DNA from: Nocardia bhagyanarayanae | GTDB lineage: Bacteria > Actinomycetota > Actinomycetes > Mycobacteriales > Mycobacteriaceae | DNA: 64,000 nt | Assembly: GCF_006716565.1 (NCBI RefSeq) | Contig: NZ_VFPG01000002.1 | Location: 868,001-932,000 of the forward strand | Direction: 5' to 3' | Shown here: one piece after another, positions 49,031-58,823 of the stretch | Position numbering within the stretch: the stretch's first letter is position 1 | How the letters are laid out: each line of letters opens with the position of its first letter | The notes under the pieces: generated by a model | Database searches by the model: none | What the model was told of the DNA's origin: nothing | The model's input: the letters and a program-made list of their open reading frames with translations, nothing else | Position numbers and translations under genes: made by a program

Positions 49031-50916
49031 CCGGGCCGGGCGCGGGCGACGCGCTGTTCGACAACGAGGACATGGCCGCGGGCTACGCCGCGCCGCCGGA
49101 GGTGGAGAAGAGCGCGGGCGAGGTCGACGTCACAGCGGTGATTCCGGAGCTCGCCGACAAGGAGACCGTCGCCGAGGTCGTCGCGCCCCACCGCGAGATC
49201 GAGACCGAGGTCGGCGCTCCGCTGCTGAAGACGGAGGGACTGACCGTCAAGTTCGGCGGTCTCACCGCGTTGGACAACGTGAGTTTCGAGATCCGCCGCG
49301 GCGAGATCCTCGGGCTCATCGGCCCCAACGGCGCGGGCAAGACCACCTGCTTCAACGCGATCACCGGCGTGTACAAGCCCGCCTCCGGGCTGGTGTATTT
49401 CGACGGCAAGCCGCTGACGAAGACCAAGCGCAACGCCATCACCCGGCTCGGCATCGCACGCACCTTCCAGAACGTGCGGCTCTTCGGCGAGATGACCGCG
49501 CTGGAGAATGTGGTGGTCGGCACCGACGCCAGGCACAGGACCTCGGTGCCGGGCGCGGTCTTCCGCAGTCCGCGGCACCGGCGCGAGGAGCGCGACGCCA
49601 TCGAACGCGGAATGGCGCTGCTCGAATTCGTCGGCATCGCGCCGCGCGCGGTGGAGAAGGCGCGCAACCTCTCCTACGGCGATCAGCGTCGCCTGGAGAT
49701 CGCGCGCGCACTGGCCACCGAGCCGAAACTGCTGTGCCTGGACGAGCCCGCCGCCGGGTTCAATCCCAGCGAGAAGTCGGCGCTGATGGACCTGATCCGC
49801 AAGATCCGCGACGACGGGTTCACCGTGCTGTTGATCGAGCACGACATGCGGCTGGTCATGGGCGTCACCGACCGCATCGTGGTGCTGGAGTTCGGCCGTA
49901 AGATCGCCGACGGGCTGCCCGGCGAGATCCGTGAGGATGCGGCGGTCATCGCGGCCTACCTCGGTGTGCCGGACTCGGAGGTCGAATCTGGTTCCACCGC
50001 ACCGGGCGAAACCGGCCCGCCTTCGTCCGAGGCGGAATCGGGCGCGGACGCACCGTCCGCCGAGGGCGGCGAAACCGGCTCCGGCGCAGGGGAATCGGCA
50101 GGGGAGCCGCCAACCCCTCCAGCCGGTGGCGCCCAGGTGAGCGTTCGGAAGGAGCCGGCGACGAAGTCCGCCGCGCCGCGCGACTTCAGCGACGCGCCCG
50201 CGCTGCTCGAGGTCGACGACATGGTCGTCAACTACGGCAGAATCCAGGCCCTGCACGGTGTTTCGCTGCGCGTCGCGGAGGGCGAGCTGGTCACCCTGCT
50301 CGGCGCGAACGGCGCGGGCAAGACCACCACCATGCGCGCGCTGTCCGGACTGCTGCCCTTGGCGCGCGGGCGGATCAAGTTCGAGGGCCGCGACATCACC
50401 ACGATGAAGGCGCACGAACGGGTGATCGGCGGGTTGATCCAGGCACCGGAAGGCCGGGGCGTGTTCCCCGGCATGACGGTGCAGGAAAACCTCGACATGG
50501 GCTGCTACGGGCGGACTTTCGCGCAGAAGGCCGAGTACCAGCGAACGCTGGACTGGGTGTTCGAGCTGTTCCCCCGGCTGTTGGAACGGCGCAAACAGGT
50601 CGGCGGCACCCTGTCCGGCGGCGAGCAGCAGATGCTCGCCATCGGCCGCTCGCTGATGGCGCGCCCGCGCCTGCTGCTGCTCGACGAGCCGTCGATGGGC
50701 TTGGCGCCCATGGTGATTCAGCAGATCTTCCGCATCATCGGGGAGATCAACCGGCAGGGCACCACGGTGCTGCTCGTCGAGCAGAACGCCCAGCAGGCGC
50801 TGGCCCGCAGCGACCGCGCCTACATCCTGGAGACCGGCGGCGTCACCAAGACCGGAAGCGGCAGCCAGCTGCTCACCGATCCTGCGGTGAAGTCGGCCTA
50901 CCTCGGTGTCGGATAA
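49027..50916 (+). CDS. fused LivG-LivF ATPase of the branched-chain amino acid transporter
   Basis: One 629-residue frame encodes both ATPases normally made as separate LivG and LivF. The first ATPase domain (about 67-310) has Walker A GPNGAGKTT at 99-107, NLSYGDQRRLEIARAL and LCLDEPAAGFNP, with the extra loop typical of LivG. A linker of about 75 residues rich in Ser, Glu, Gly and Pro follows. The second domain (about 388-629) has GANGAGKTT at 426-434, LSGGEQQMLAIGRSL and LLLDEPSMGLAP, typical of LivF. A 60-residue N-terminal extension is acidic. No stop or frameshift separates the halves. Confidence 0.94.
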   Translation: MTGPGAGDALFDNEDMAAGYAAPPEVEKSAGEVDVTAVIPELADKETVAEVVAPHREIETEVGAPLLKTEGLTVKFGGLTALDNVSFEIRRGEILGLIGPNGAGKTTCFNAITGVYKPASGLVYFDGKPLTKTKRNAITRLGIARTFQNVRLFGEMTALENVVVGTDARHRTSVPGAVFRSPRHRREERDAIERGMALLEFVGIAPRAVEKARNLSYGDQRRLEIARALATEPKLLCLDEPAAGFNPSEKSALMDLIRKIRDDGFTVLLIEHDMRLVMGVTDRIVVLEFGRKIADGLPGEIREDAAVIAAYLGVPDSEVESGSTAPGETGPPSSEAESGADAPSAEGGETGSGAGESAGEPPTPPAGGAQVSVRKEPATKSAAPRDFSDAPALLEVDDMVVNYGRIQALHGVSLRVAEGELVTLLGANGAGKTTTMRALSGLLPLARGRIKFEGRDITTMKAHERVIGGLIQAPEGRGVFPGMTVQENLDMGCYGRTFAQKAEYQRTLDWVFELFPRLLERRKQVGGTLSGGEQQMLAIGRSLMARPRLLLLDEPSMGLAPMVIQQIFRIIGEINRQGTTVLLVEQNAQQALARSDRAYILETGGVTKTGSGSQLLTDPAVKSAYLGVG

Positions 50917-50924
50917 GGGGTCCC

Positions 50925-51060
50925 GCCGTGCGCGGGCTGTGGACGGCTTGCGTCCGGCTAGGACGCACCATCCATGCCTTCGCAACACCTCCGGGCGAGT
51001 CTTTACGAGCCCGTTAGCGAGACATAAGGGGCCGCGAACACGCCGCGCCGCAGGCGCGGC
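50925..51060. repeat. repeat copy and hairpin after the liv operon
   Basis: Bases 50925-50958 resemble 18859-18893 upstream of hisD (shared GCCGTGCGCGGGCT and GCGTCCGGC, about five differences). At 51042-51060 GCCGCGCC-GCA-GGCGCGGC is an 8-bp perfect hairpin 13 bases before the next start. The hairpin may end the liv transcript. No gene lies between 50917 and 51072. Confidence 0.5.
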
Positions 51061-51072
51061 CATCATTACTGC

Positions 51073-52743
51073 ATGGACGAGGAGCTGCTCGAACTGGCTG
51101 ACCGGTACTGGGACGAGACGTTGGCGGCGGCGCCGAGCCTGGCGACCCTGCTCGGCGATCACCGCTTCGACGATCGCATCGAGGATCTCTCGCTCGACGC
51201 CGAACAGCGTCGGCTGGAGTCCTCGCGCGATCTGCTCGGCCGGGTCGACGCGCTCGACCCGGCCAGGCTCTCGCCCGCGGATCGGGTGACCCACGCCCTG
51301 CTGCGCGCGGAATTGGCTACGGCGGTGGAGCATTTGGCCTGGCGGCCGGTGGAGATGGCGTCCGACCAGATGGACGGCGTCCACGCGGCGCTGCTCACGG
51401 TGGCGCCGCAGATCAATGCGCCGCAGCCGGAGCACGCGTGGGCACTGGTGCGGCGGCACGAGCAGCTCGGCGACATGCTCGGCACGGCGGTGGACCGTTT
51501 CCGCGACGGCCTGGCCGCGGGCCGGGCCCCGGCTCGGATCACCATCGAGCGTTCGCTCAACCAGCTCGACGGCTATCTGGCCTCGGATCCGTCGACCGAT
51601 CCGTTCGTCACCTTCGCCGGACCGCGGGACTGGGACGGCGAGGCCGAGTGGCGCGCCGAACTCGCGCGGGTCGCGGCGGACGTGATCCGGCCCGCCTTCC
51701 AGCGGTACCGGGCCGCGCTCGCCGACGAACTGCTGCCCGCGGGCAGGCCCGACGAGCGCAGCGGTCTGTGCTGGCTCGGCGACGACGGCGCCGAGATCTA
51801 CCGCAGCCTGCTGCGCCACCACACGACGCTGCCCGATCTCGGCGCCGAGGAGATCCACGAGCTGGGTCTCTCCGAATTGGCTTTGCTGCGTGAGGAATAC
51901 GCGAAGATCGGCGCGCGGTTGTTCGGCACCTCCGACCTCGCGGAGATCTTCGGCAGGCTGCGCGACGATCCCGGCCTGCGCTACGCCGACGGCGCGCAGA
52001 TCATGACCGACGCCTACCGCTGCCTGAACGCCGCGACCGCCGAGATGGGCAACTGGTTCGGCAGGCTGCCCCGGGAATCCTGCGACATCGTGCCGGTGCC
52101 GGACTTCCTGGCCGCCGACGCCCCGACGGCCTACTATTTCCCGCCCGCCGCCGACGGCTCGCGTCCGGGAACGTATTTCGTGAATCAGCACGAGCCGCAG
52201 GACCGCGGCCGGTTCGAGACCGCGGCCGTGGCGTTCCACGAGGCGATCCCCGGCCATCACCTGCAACTCACCATCGCCAACGAGCTCGAGCACCTGCCGC
52301 GCTTCCAGCGCCAGTCCTTCGCCAACACCGCCTTCGTGGAGGGCTGGGCGCTCTACACCGAGCGGCTGGCCGACGAAATGGGTTTGTACTCCGACGATCT
52401 CGACCGGCTCGGCATGCTCGCGGGCGATTCCTGGCGTTCCTGCCGCCTGGTGGTGGACACCGGCATCCACGCGAAGGGCTGGAGCAGGCAGCAGGCCATC
52501 GACTTCATGGTGGCCAACGCGCCGGTGGGGCTGACCGAGATCACCGTCGAGATCGACCGCTACATCGCGATTCCGGGGCAGGCGGTGTCCTACAAGGTGG
52601 GGCAGCTGGAGATTCGCAAGCAGCGGGCGCTGGCCGCCGAGCGGCTGGGGGAGCACTTCGACATCAAGGCTTTCCACGATGTCGTGCTCGGCTCGGGCAC
52701 GGTGAGCCTGCCGGTGCTCCGGGAGTTGGTCGCCGCGCTGTGA
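51073..52743 (+). CDS. DUF885 family metallopeptidase-like protein
   Basis: The 556-residue protein matches DUF885. The zinc motif HEAIPGH lies at 389-395, with FVEGWALYTERLADEMG about 45 residues later providing a Glu, and RQQAIDFM and DRYIAIPGQAVSYKVGQLEI near the C terminus. Some members act as carboxypeptidases or dipeptidases, but most are uncharacterised. No signal peptide is visible, so it is cytoplasmic. Start ATG 51073. Confidence 0.88.
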   Translation: MDEELLELADRYWDETLAAAPSLATLLGDHRFDDRIEDLSLDAEQRRLESSRDLLGRVDALDPARLSPADRVTHALLRAELATAVEHLAWRPVEMASDQMDGVHAALLTVAPQINAPQPEHAWALVRRHEQLGDMLGTAVDRFRDGLAAGRAPARITIERSLNQLDGYLASDPSTDPFVTFAGPRDWDGEAEWRAELARVAADVIRPAFQRYRAALADELLPAGRPDERSGLCWLGDDGAEIYRSLLRHHTTLPDLGAEEIHELGLSELALLREEYAKIGARLFGTSDLAEIFGRLRDDPGLRYADGAQIMTDAYRCLNAATAEMGNWFGRLPRESCDIVPVPDFLAADAPTAYYFPPAADGSRPGTYFVNQHEPQDRGRFETAAVAFHEAIPGHHLQLTIANELEHLPRFQRQSFANTAFVEGWALYTERLADEMGLYSDDLDRLGMLAGDSWRSCRLVVDTGIHAKGWSRQQAIDFMVANAPVGLTEITVEIDRYIAIPGQAVSYKVGQLEIRKQRALAAERLGEHFDIKAFHDVVLGSGTVSLPVLRELVAAL

Positions 52744-52830
52744 GGTTTTCGCTGCGAACGACCGAGTTGCGGGCGGCCGCCGCGTCGGGTTCCATGAAGG
52801 TGCGTTGACGAAGCACGGTCAGGGGGGACG

Positions 52831-53820
52831 ATGAACCGGCTGTTGGCAACCCGCATCCGAAGACGAATCCTCATCGCGCTGCTCTGCGGTGCGGTGGCGC
52901 TGGGGGCCGCGGCGAGCATAGCCGCGCTGAGCGGGCCGCCCGCGGACGCGGGCACCCTGCGGACCGGAGGACTCACGGCCGCGACCGGACCCGGTTTCGC
53001 CGGATCGGTCGGCGAGGCGACCGATCCCGTGCGCGACGCCGCCCCGCCGATCGCGCCCGCGCCGCTGGCCGGGCTTCCGCTGGCCGGATCGCCGCACGCC
53101 TCGTCGGCCCGCCCGGTGTACGCGCTGCGGGACCATCCGCTGTTCGCCCAGCACATCGGATTGGGCCGGGTCGACTGCGAGTTGCCCGAATGGCGCGACG
53201 AACCCGAGGCCGCGCGGGTGTTCTACCGCGCCGCGCTCGGCTGTCTCAACGCGGCGTGGGAACCGACGCTGCGCGGCGCCGGACTGCCGTTCCGGCCGCC
53301 TCGGTTGGACGCGCCCGCCACGGTCGACGCGGTGCGCAGCGCCTGCCCGCAGGACGGACGGCCCGCGTCGTACTGCGAGTCGGACGAGACGATCGTCATC
53401 CCGTACGCCGCCGCGCGGGAGGTCACCGCCGATTCGCGCCGCGGCGGGCAGCTGGCGCTGCTCGCCCACGAATACGGCCACCACATCCAGCACGTGGTCG
53501 GAGTGCTGCGCGCCTACACCGAGCGGCGCACCGAGGTGGGCTGGCAGACCGCGGCGGGCCAGGAGCAGAGCAGACGGCTCGAGCTGCAAGCCGGTTGTTT
53601 CGCGGGCATGTTCTTCGGCATCAATCACGGCCGCGGCGACATCGATCAGCGGACCTGGGACGAGGCCGCCGACCGGGCGCGCGCCGTGGCCGACCGGCCC
53701 GGCGCACCCCGCCTGCACGGCGCCGACCACAACGTGTGGGGCTGGTGGAAGTGGGGCTCCGACAAGGGCGACACCTGGGAGTGCAACACCTGGTACGCCG
53801 AGCAGGAGAACGTCGAGTAG
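52831..53820 (+). CDS. secreted neutral zinc metallopeptidase (PF04228 type)
   Basis: The 329-residue protein has an N-terminal basic stretch and hydrophobic helix (about 13-34), a Pro/Ala-rich region, then the peptidase domain with HEYGHH at 213-218 and the downstream QSRRLELQAGCFAG region, which contributes a Glu ligand. It resembles YpfJ-type putative neutral zinc metallopeptidases, whose substrate is unknown. ATG 52831 is preceded by GGGGGGACG. It is probably anchored or exported by the N-terminal helix. Confidence 0.87.
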   Translation: MNRLLATRIRRRILIALLCGAVALGAAASIAALSGPPADAGTLRTGGLTAATGPGFAGSVGEATDPVRDAAPPIAPAPLAGLPLAGSPHASSARPVYALRDHPLFAQHIGLGRVDCELPEWRDEPEAARVFYRAALGCLNAAWEPTLRGAGLPFRPPRLDAPATVDAVRSACPQDGRPASYCESDETIVIPYAAAREVTADSRRGGQLALLAHEYGHHIQHVVGVLRAYTERRTEVGWQTAAGQEQSRRLELQAGCFAGMFFGINHGRGDIDQRTWDEAADRARAVADRPGAPRLHGADHNVWGWWKWGSDKGDTWECNTWYAEQENVE

Positions 53821-53901
53821 ACCCGGCGCCCCGAGCCGGTTCGGCGCGTGTGCCGGTGTCGGCGTATCGGCTTGTCGGTGCCGGTCCCTAGACTCTGGGG
53901 C

Positions 53902-56637
53902 GTGAGCTCACCCTCGACTGCCTCGCGTCCCGCTTCCGCGACCGCCGCCGCTTCCGGCGATCGGCCGACACTGCTGTTGCTGGACGGGCATTCGCTCGCC
54001 TACCGCGCGTTCTTCGCGCTACCCGCGGAGAACTTCAAGACGGTCACCGGACAGACCACGAACGCGGTGTACGGGTTCACGGCCATGCTCATCAACCTGC
54101 TGCGCGACGAGAAGCCGACCCACATCGCGGCCGCCTTCGACGTGTCGCGCAAGACCTTCCGCACCGAGGCGTATCCGGAGTACAAGGCCAACCGGAGCCA
54201 GACGCCGGACGAGTTCCGCGGCCAGGTGGAGCTCACCAAGGACGTGCTCGGCGCGCTCGGCATACCGGTGATGGCGATCGACGGTTTCGAGGCCGACGAC
54301 GTGATCGCGACCATCACCACGCAGGCGCGGGCCGAGGGCTTCCGTATCCTCATCGTCACCGGCGACCGCGACTCGATCCAGCTGGTCGACGACGAGGTCA
54401 CGGTGCTGTACCCGCGCAAGGGCGTCAGCGATCTGACCAGGTTCACCCCGGACGAGGTGATGGCCAAATACGGCCTCACCCCGAACCAGTACCCGGACTA
54501 CGCGGCGCTGCGCGGCGACCCGAGCGACAACCTGCCCGGTATTCCCGGCGTGGGCGAGAAGACCGCGGCCAAGTGGATCCGCGAGTACGGCGACCTGGCT
54601 ACCCTGGTGGAGAAGGTGGATCAGGTGAAGGGCAAGGTCGGCGACGCGCTGCGCGCCAACCTCAGCAGCGTGGTGCTCAACCGGCAGCTCACCGAGATGG
54701 TCAAGGACGTGCCGCTGCCCTACACCCCCGATCAGCTGGCGCAGGCGCCGTGGAATCGCGAGCAGATCCACCAGCTCTTCGACGATCTGGAATTCCGGGT
54801 GCTGCGCGACCGGCTGTTCGAGACCCTGGCCCCGCCGGAGCCGGAGGCCGAATCCGGTTTCGAGATCTCCGGTGGCTCGCTCGCCGTCGGCGCGGTCGCC
54901 GAATGGCTCGCCGCGCACGCGAAAGCCGGTGTCCGGCACGGTGTCTCGGTAGTCGGCACGGGCGCGCCCGGCAACGGCGACGTGAAGGCGATCGCGATCG
55001 CGGCCGCCGACGGCGAGAGCGGCTACATCGACGTCACGGTGCTCACCCCGGAGGACGAGGCGGCGCTCGGTGCCTGGCTCGCCGATGCCGCGGTGTTCAA
55101 GGCGCTGCACGAGGCCAAGTCGGCCGGGCACGCGCTGCGCGGCCGTGGCTGGCGGATCGCGGGGCTGACCAGCGACACCGCGCTCGCGGCCTATCTGGTC
55201 CGGCCCGGCCAGCGCAGTTTCAACCTCGACGATCTCTCGCTGCGCTACCTGCGCCGCGAGCTGCGCGCCGAGACCGACGCGACGCCCCAGCTCTCGCTGC
55301 TCGACGACGAGGACACCGTCGACGCGGAGCTGGCCCAGGCCGAGATGCTGCGCGCCCGCGCGGTGCTCGACCTGGCCGCCGCGCTCGACGAGGAGCTCGA
55401 GCAGATCGAGTCCACGGCGCTGCTCACCGACATGGAACTGCCGCTGCTCGGCGTGCTGTCCACCCTCGAGGACGCGGGCATCGCGGTCGACGTCCCGCAG
55501 CTGGAGACGCTGCAGCGCCAGTTCGCCGACAAGGTGAGCGAGGCTGCCGAGGCGGCCTACGGGGTGATCGGCAAGCAGATCAACCTCGGTTCGCCCAAGC
55601 AGCTGCAGGTGGTGTTGTTCGACGAGCTCGACATGCCGAAGACCAAGCGCACCAAGACCGGATACACCACCGACGCCGACGCGCTGGAATCGCTGTTCGA
55701 GAAGACCCAGCATCCGTTCCTCGAGCACCTGCTCGCGCACCGCGACGCGACCCGGCTCAAGGTGACGGTGGACGGCCTGCTGAAGTCCGTCGCCGAGGAC
55801 GGCCGCATCCACACCACGTTCAACCAGACGATCGCGGCCACCGGACGGCTCTCCTCGACCGAGCCGAACCTGCAGAACATTCCCATCCGCACCGATACCG
55901 GACGCATGATCCGCGACACGTTCGTGGTCGGCGCCGGATATGCCGAGCTGATGACCGCCGACTACAGCCAGATCGAGATGCGGATCATGGCGCACCTGTC
56001 CGGCGACGAGGGCCTGATCGAGGCGTTCAACTCCGGCGAGGACCTGCACAGCTTCGTCGCGTCCAAGGCCTTCGACATCCCGATCTCCGAGGTGAGCCCG
56101 GAACTGCGCAGGCGGATCAAGGCCATGTCGTACGGCCTGGCCTACGGCCTGAGCTCCTACGGCCTCTCGGCGCAGCTGAAGATCAGCACCACCGAGGCGA
56201 AGGAGCAGATGGACATCTACTTCTCCCGCTTCGGCCGCATCCGCGACTACCTGTACGAGGTGGTCGAGCAGGCGCGCAAGGTCGGCTACACCGAGACGCT
56301 CTTCGGCCGCCGCCGCTACCTGCCCGACCTGGACTCCAGCAACCGGCAGCGCCGCGAGGCCGCCGAGCGGATGGCGCTCAACGCGCCCATCCAGGGCACC
56401 GCCGCCGACATCATCAAGGTGGCGATGATCAACGTGCACAAGGCGATTCGCGAGGCGGGCCTGCGCTCGCGGATGCTGCTGCAGATCCACGACGAACTCG
56501 TCTTCGAGGTCGCCGAGGGCGAGCGGGAAGCGCTGGAACAGCTGGCGCGCGAACAGATGTCGACGGCGATCGATCTGTCGGTGCCGCTGGACGTATCGGT
56601 CGGTACCGGGCGCAGCTGGGATTCCGCCGCGCACTGA
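53902..56637 (+). CDS. polA: DNA polymerase I
   Basis: The 911-residue protein has a 5'-3' nuclease domain (about 20-310, LLLLDGHSLAYRAFFAL, VTGDRDSIQLV and GIPGVGEKTA), a 3'-5' exonuclease-like domain (about 330-520) and the polymerase domain (about 540-911). Polymerase motifs are GRLSSTEPNLQNIPIRT, MTADYSQIEMRIMAHLSGD (motif A), RRRIKAMSYGLAYG (O helix) and QIHDELVFEV (motif C), cited in parts. The middle domain lacks the DxE exonuclease residues, as in mycobacterial Pol I, so proofreading is not expected. GTG 53902 is the family start. Confidence 0.95.
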   Translation: MSSPSTASRPASATAAASGDRPTLLLLDGHSLAYRAFFALPAENFKTVTGQTTNAVYGFTAMLINLLRDEKPTHIAAAFDVSRKTFRTEAYPEYKANRSQTPDEFRGQVELTKDVLGALGIPVMAIDGFEADDVIATITTQARAEGFRILIVTGDRDSIQLVDDEVTVLYPRKGVSDLTRFTPDEVMAKYGLTPNQYPDYAALRGDPSDNLPGIPGVGEKTAAKWIREYGDLATLVEKVDQVKGKVGDALRANLSSVVLNRQLTEMVKDVPLPYTPDQLAQAPWNREQIHQLFDDLEFRVLRDRLFETLAPPEPEAESGFEISGGSLAVGAVAEWLAAHAKAGVRHGVSVVGTGAPGNGDVKAIAIAAADGESGYIDVTVLTPEDEAALGAWLADAAVFKALHEAKSAGHALRGRGWRIAGLTSDTALAAYLVRPGQRSFNLDDLSLRYLRRELRAETDATPQLSLLDDEDTVDAELAQAEMLRARAVLDLAAALDEELEQIESTALLTDMELPLLGVLSTLEDAGIAVDVPQLETLQRQFADKVSEAAEAAYGVIGKQINLGSPKQLQVVLFDELDMPKTKRTKTGYTTDADALESLFEKTQHPFLEHLLAHRDATRLKVTVDGLLKSVAEDGRIHTTFNQTIAATGRLSSTEPNLQNIPIRTDTGRMIRDTFVVGAGYAELMTADYSQIEMRIMAHLSGDEGLIEAFNSGEDLHSFVASKAFDIPISEVSPELRRRIKAMSYGLAYGLSSYGLSAQLKISTTEAKEQMDIYFSRFGRIRDYLYEVVEQARKVGYTETLFGRRRYLPDLDSSNRQRREAAERMALNAPIQGTAADIIKVAMINVHKAIREAGLRSRMLLQIHDELVFEVAEGEREALEQLAREQMSTAIDLSVPLDVSVGTGRSWDSAAH

Positions 56638-56704
56638 TCCTCCGCTCCTCCACATCTCCCGTACGCGGCACAGATGCGCTGCCTACGCCAGGAGGCGGCC
56701 ACGT

Positions 56705-57304
56705 TCACCGGCGTGGATGCAGGCCGTCCATCATGTGGATGGTCATCTCTTCCAGTAGCTCGTCGGCGGCGTCGCGCGCGATCACACCGGAGCCGACGAA
56801 CGTGGCAAGACCCTGGAGCGCAGCGACAGCGGAGAGGGCGATGCGTCGTGGTTCGCCCGCGATGACCTCGCCGCGCGCCTGCGCGTCCGCGATGAGCGCG
56901 ACCGGCGCGGCGAAGGCGCGGTCCACCGCCTCGGACATGGCATCGCCCGCGGCCGGGCTGTGCCTGCGCGCGAACATCAGCGCGAGCAGCGCCGAGTTCT
57001 CCGTCGCGAAGCGCAGGTAGGTGCGCGCCATCTCGCGGATGCGTCCGCCGAACGAGTCGCTCGCCACGGTCTGCTCGAGCGCGGCGCCCAGCTGCTGGAA
57101 CCCGGACACCGCGAGGGCGTCCAGCAAGGCCTGCTTGTCCTTGAAATGCCGGGTCGGCGCGGCGTGGCTGACGCCGACATCACGGGCCAGCTGCCGCAGG
57201 GACAGGCCGTCGACGCCGGATTCCCGCAACGTCGCCTCGGCGCGCTGGAGCAGCTCGGCGCGCAGGTCGCCGTGGTGATAGGCGCGGGCTCGGGTGATCG
57301 GCAT
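56705..57304 (-). CDS. TetR family transcriptional regulator
   Basis: The 199-residue product starts MPITRARAYHHGDLRAELLQRA and has the helix-turn-helix LSLRQLARDVGVSHAAPTRHFKDKQALLDALA, then a C-terminal ligand domain of the TetR_C_33/WHG type (about 80-195). ATG 57304 is the natural start; ten more residues are possible upstream. It is divergent from the YhgE/Pip-type gene with two palindromes between them and is its probable repressor. Confidence 0.9.
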   Translation of the reverse strand: MPITRARAYHHGDLRAELLQRAEATLRESGVDGLSLRQLARDVGVSHAAPTRHFKDKQALLDALAVSGFQQLGAALEQTVASDSFGGRIREMARTYLRFATENSALLALMFARRHSPAAGDAMSEAVDRAFAAPVALIADAQARGEVIAGEPRRIALSAVAALQGLATFVGSGVIARDAADELLEEMTIHMMDGLHPRR

Positions 57305-57326
57305 GGTGTATGCAGGATAACAAGAT

Positions 57327-57360
57327 GTAGTCATTGACTACTTTGTAGGCACTGCCTACA
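57327..57360. promoter_or_regulatory. tandem TetR operators
   Basis: GTAGTCA-T-TGACTAC (57327-57341) and TGTAGGCA-C-TGCCTACA (57344-57360) are two perfect palindromes two bases apart, sharing a GTAG-N7-CTAC core. They fill the 65-base gap between the divergent TetR and membrane protein genes and end nine bases before the latter's ATG. Confidence 0.85.
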
Positions 57361-57369
57361 TTTTTCGGT

Positions 57370-58656
57370 ATGACGGTTCGGACCTTCACCGCCCCGATCG
57401 CCGTGTTGATGGTGTTCGCGGCGCTGCTCGCCACCATGTACCTCGGCTACGCCAGCAATACCGAGAAGAACCTGCACGACTTTCCGGTCGCGCTGGTGAA
57501 TCAGGACGTCGGCGACACGATCGACGGCAAGCCCGCGAACTTCGGCGCCCAGGTCACCGACGGGCTGGTGGCCGGAATGCCTTCGGAGACAGTGGATCTG
57601 CGAGTCGTCGGCATCGCCGAGGCGCGCAACCAGTTGCAGAACGCCGAGGTGTACGGCGCCATCGTCATCCCTTCGGACTTCACCAAGCGGCTGGCGATTC
57701 TCGGCGCGGGCGCGGTGGTGCCTGGCGAGATCGAGCGACCGGTCATCACCGTGCAGACGAATCCCCGTGTCGGGCCGTATACGACCGGCATCATGCAGCG
57801 CATCGCCGACCGCGCGCTGACGCAGGTGAACGAGACCGTCGGCAAGAACCTCACCGACCAGGTGAACGCCGCGCTCGCTAACGGCACTCCGGTCGAGATG
57901 AGCGGCGCGGCAAGGCTTTCGCTCACCGATCCGGTGCAGGTCGTCACGGCTCCCTACCGGCCCATAGACGATGGCGCCGGGCAGGGTCTGGTCGCCTTCT
58001 TCTACACGCTGATCCTGCTCCTCGCCGGATTCACCGGCGCCATGATCATCCACACGCTCATCGATTCGGTGCTCGGCTTCACGCCGACCGAGTTCGGTCC
58101 TTGGTTCGTGCATCCGCCCGCCACCGGCGTCTCGCGGCTGCGAACCTTGCTGATCAAGTGGGGCGTCATCGCCACCGCGGCGCCCATCCTGTCCGCGGTA
58201 TTCCTCGGCGTCGCGACGGTATTGGGCGTACCGCTCGGCAACGGACCGTTGCTCTGGCTGTACGGCACCTTGGCGATCATCGCCGTCGGCGTCACCGCGC
58301 TCGCGGTGCTCGCGGCCTTCGGTACCGCGGGACTGCTGGTGAACCTGATCCTGTTCGTGGTGCTCGGACTGCCCTCCTCGGCCGCCACCGTCCCGCTGGA
58401 GGCCACGCCGTCCTACATCTCGGATCTGGCCGCCTTCGAACCCATGCACCAGATCTACCTGGCCGTGCGCGCCATCCTCTTCTTCGACGCGCACGCCGAA
58501 GCCGGTCTCGGCCAAGGCATTTGGATGACCCTCCTCGGCTTGGCCATCGGCCTGGTCTTCGGCGCCCTCGCCACCCACCTCTACGACCGCAGGGGCTTGG
58601 ACCGCGCCGCCGCGTCGAATCCGGCGCCGGTCGCGATCCCCGTCGCGGCGAGCTGA
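57370..58656 (+). CDS. YhgE/Pip-type (DUF3533-like) membrane protein
   Basis: The 428-residue protein has one N-terminal helix (about 10-28), an external domain of about 180 residues (VALVNQDVG, YGAIVIPSDFTKRL) and about five C-terminal helices between 215 and 405, the layout of ABC-2-like YhgE/Pip and SNG1/DUF3533 proteins. Such proteins are found in drug or lipid export and phage-receptor contexts. Control by the adjacent TetR suggests efflux. No ATPase is nearby. ATG 57370 has no clear ribosome site and may start a short-leader transcript. Confidence 0.8.
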   Translation: MTVRTFTAPIAVLMVFAALLATMYLGYASNTEKNLHDFPVALVNQDVGDTIDGKPANFGAQVTDGLVAGMPSETVDLRVVGIAEARNQLQNAEVYGAIVIPSDFTKRLAILGAGAVVPGEIERPVITVQTNPRVGPYTTGIMQRIADRALTQVNETVGKNLTDQVNAALANGTPVEMSGAARLSLTDPVQVVTAPYRPIDDGAGQGLVAFFYTLILLLAGFTGAMIIHTLIDSVLGFTPTEFGPWFVHPPATGVSRLRTLLIKWGVIATAAPILSAVFLGVATVLGVPLGNGPLLWLYGTLAIIAVGVTALAVLAAFGTAGLLVNLILFVVLGLPSSAATVPLEATPSYISDLAAFEPMHQIYLAVRAILFFDAHAEAGLGQGIWMTLLGLAIGLVFGALATHLYDRRGLDRAAASNPAPVAIPVAAS

Positions 58657-58823
58657 GGGGCGTGCACGGGCGGCGGCGGATCCCCACCATCCACGGCCGC
58701 TCGATACGGCGTCGTGCTGTGGTGCTGTGAGATTCCGGGCATCTCTGCGGCGAGCGACAGCGGGGCTGAAAACCGTTGCCGCGGAGCGGAATCGGCCGCG
58801 TCGAGGAAGCCGGCGGGTCAGCG

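Noticed and set aside
48961..52677. Very long open frame on the minus strand (over 1200 codons) opposite livGF and the DUF885 gene
   Set aside because: It is antisense to clear ABC ATPase and DUF885 genes, and its translation is Arg/His/Gln-rich with no domain, as expected for the mirror frame of GC-rich codons.
54019..56655. Minus-strand frame of 878 codons opposite polA
   Set aside because: polA motifs are intact on the plus strand; the antisense frame has no recognisable domain.
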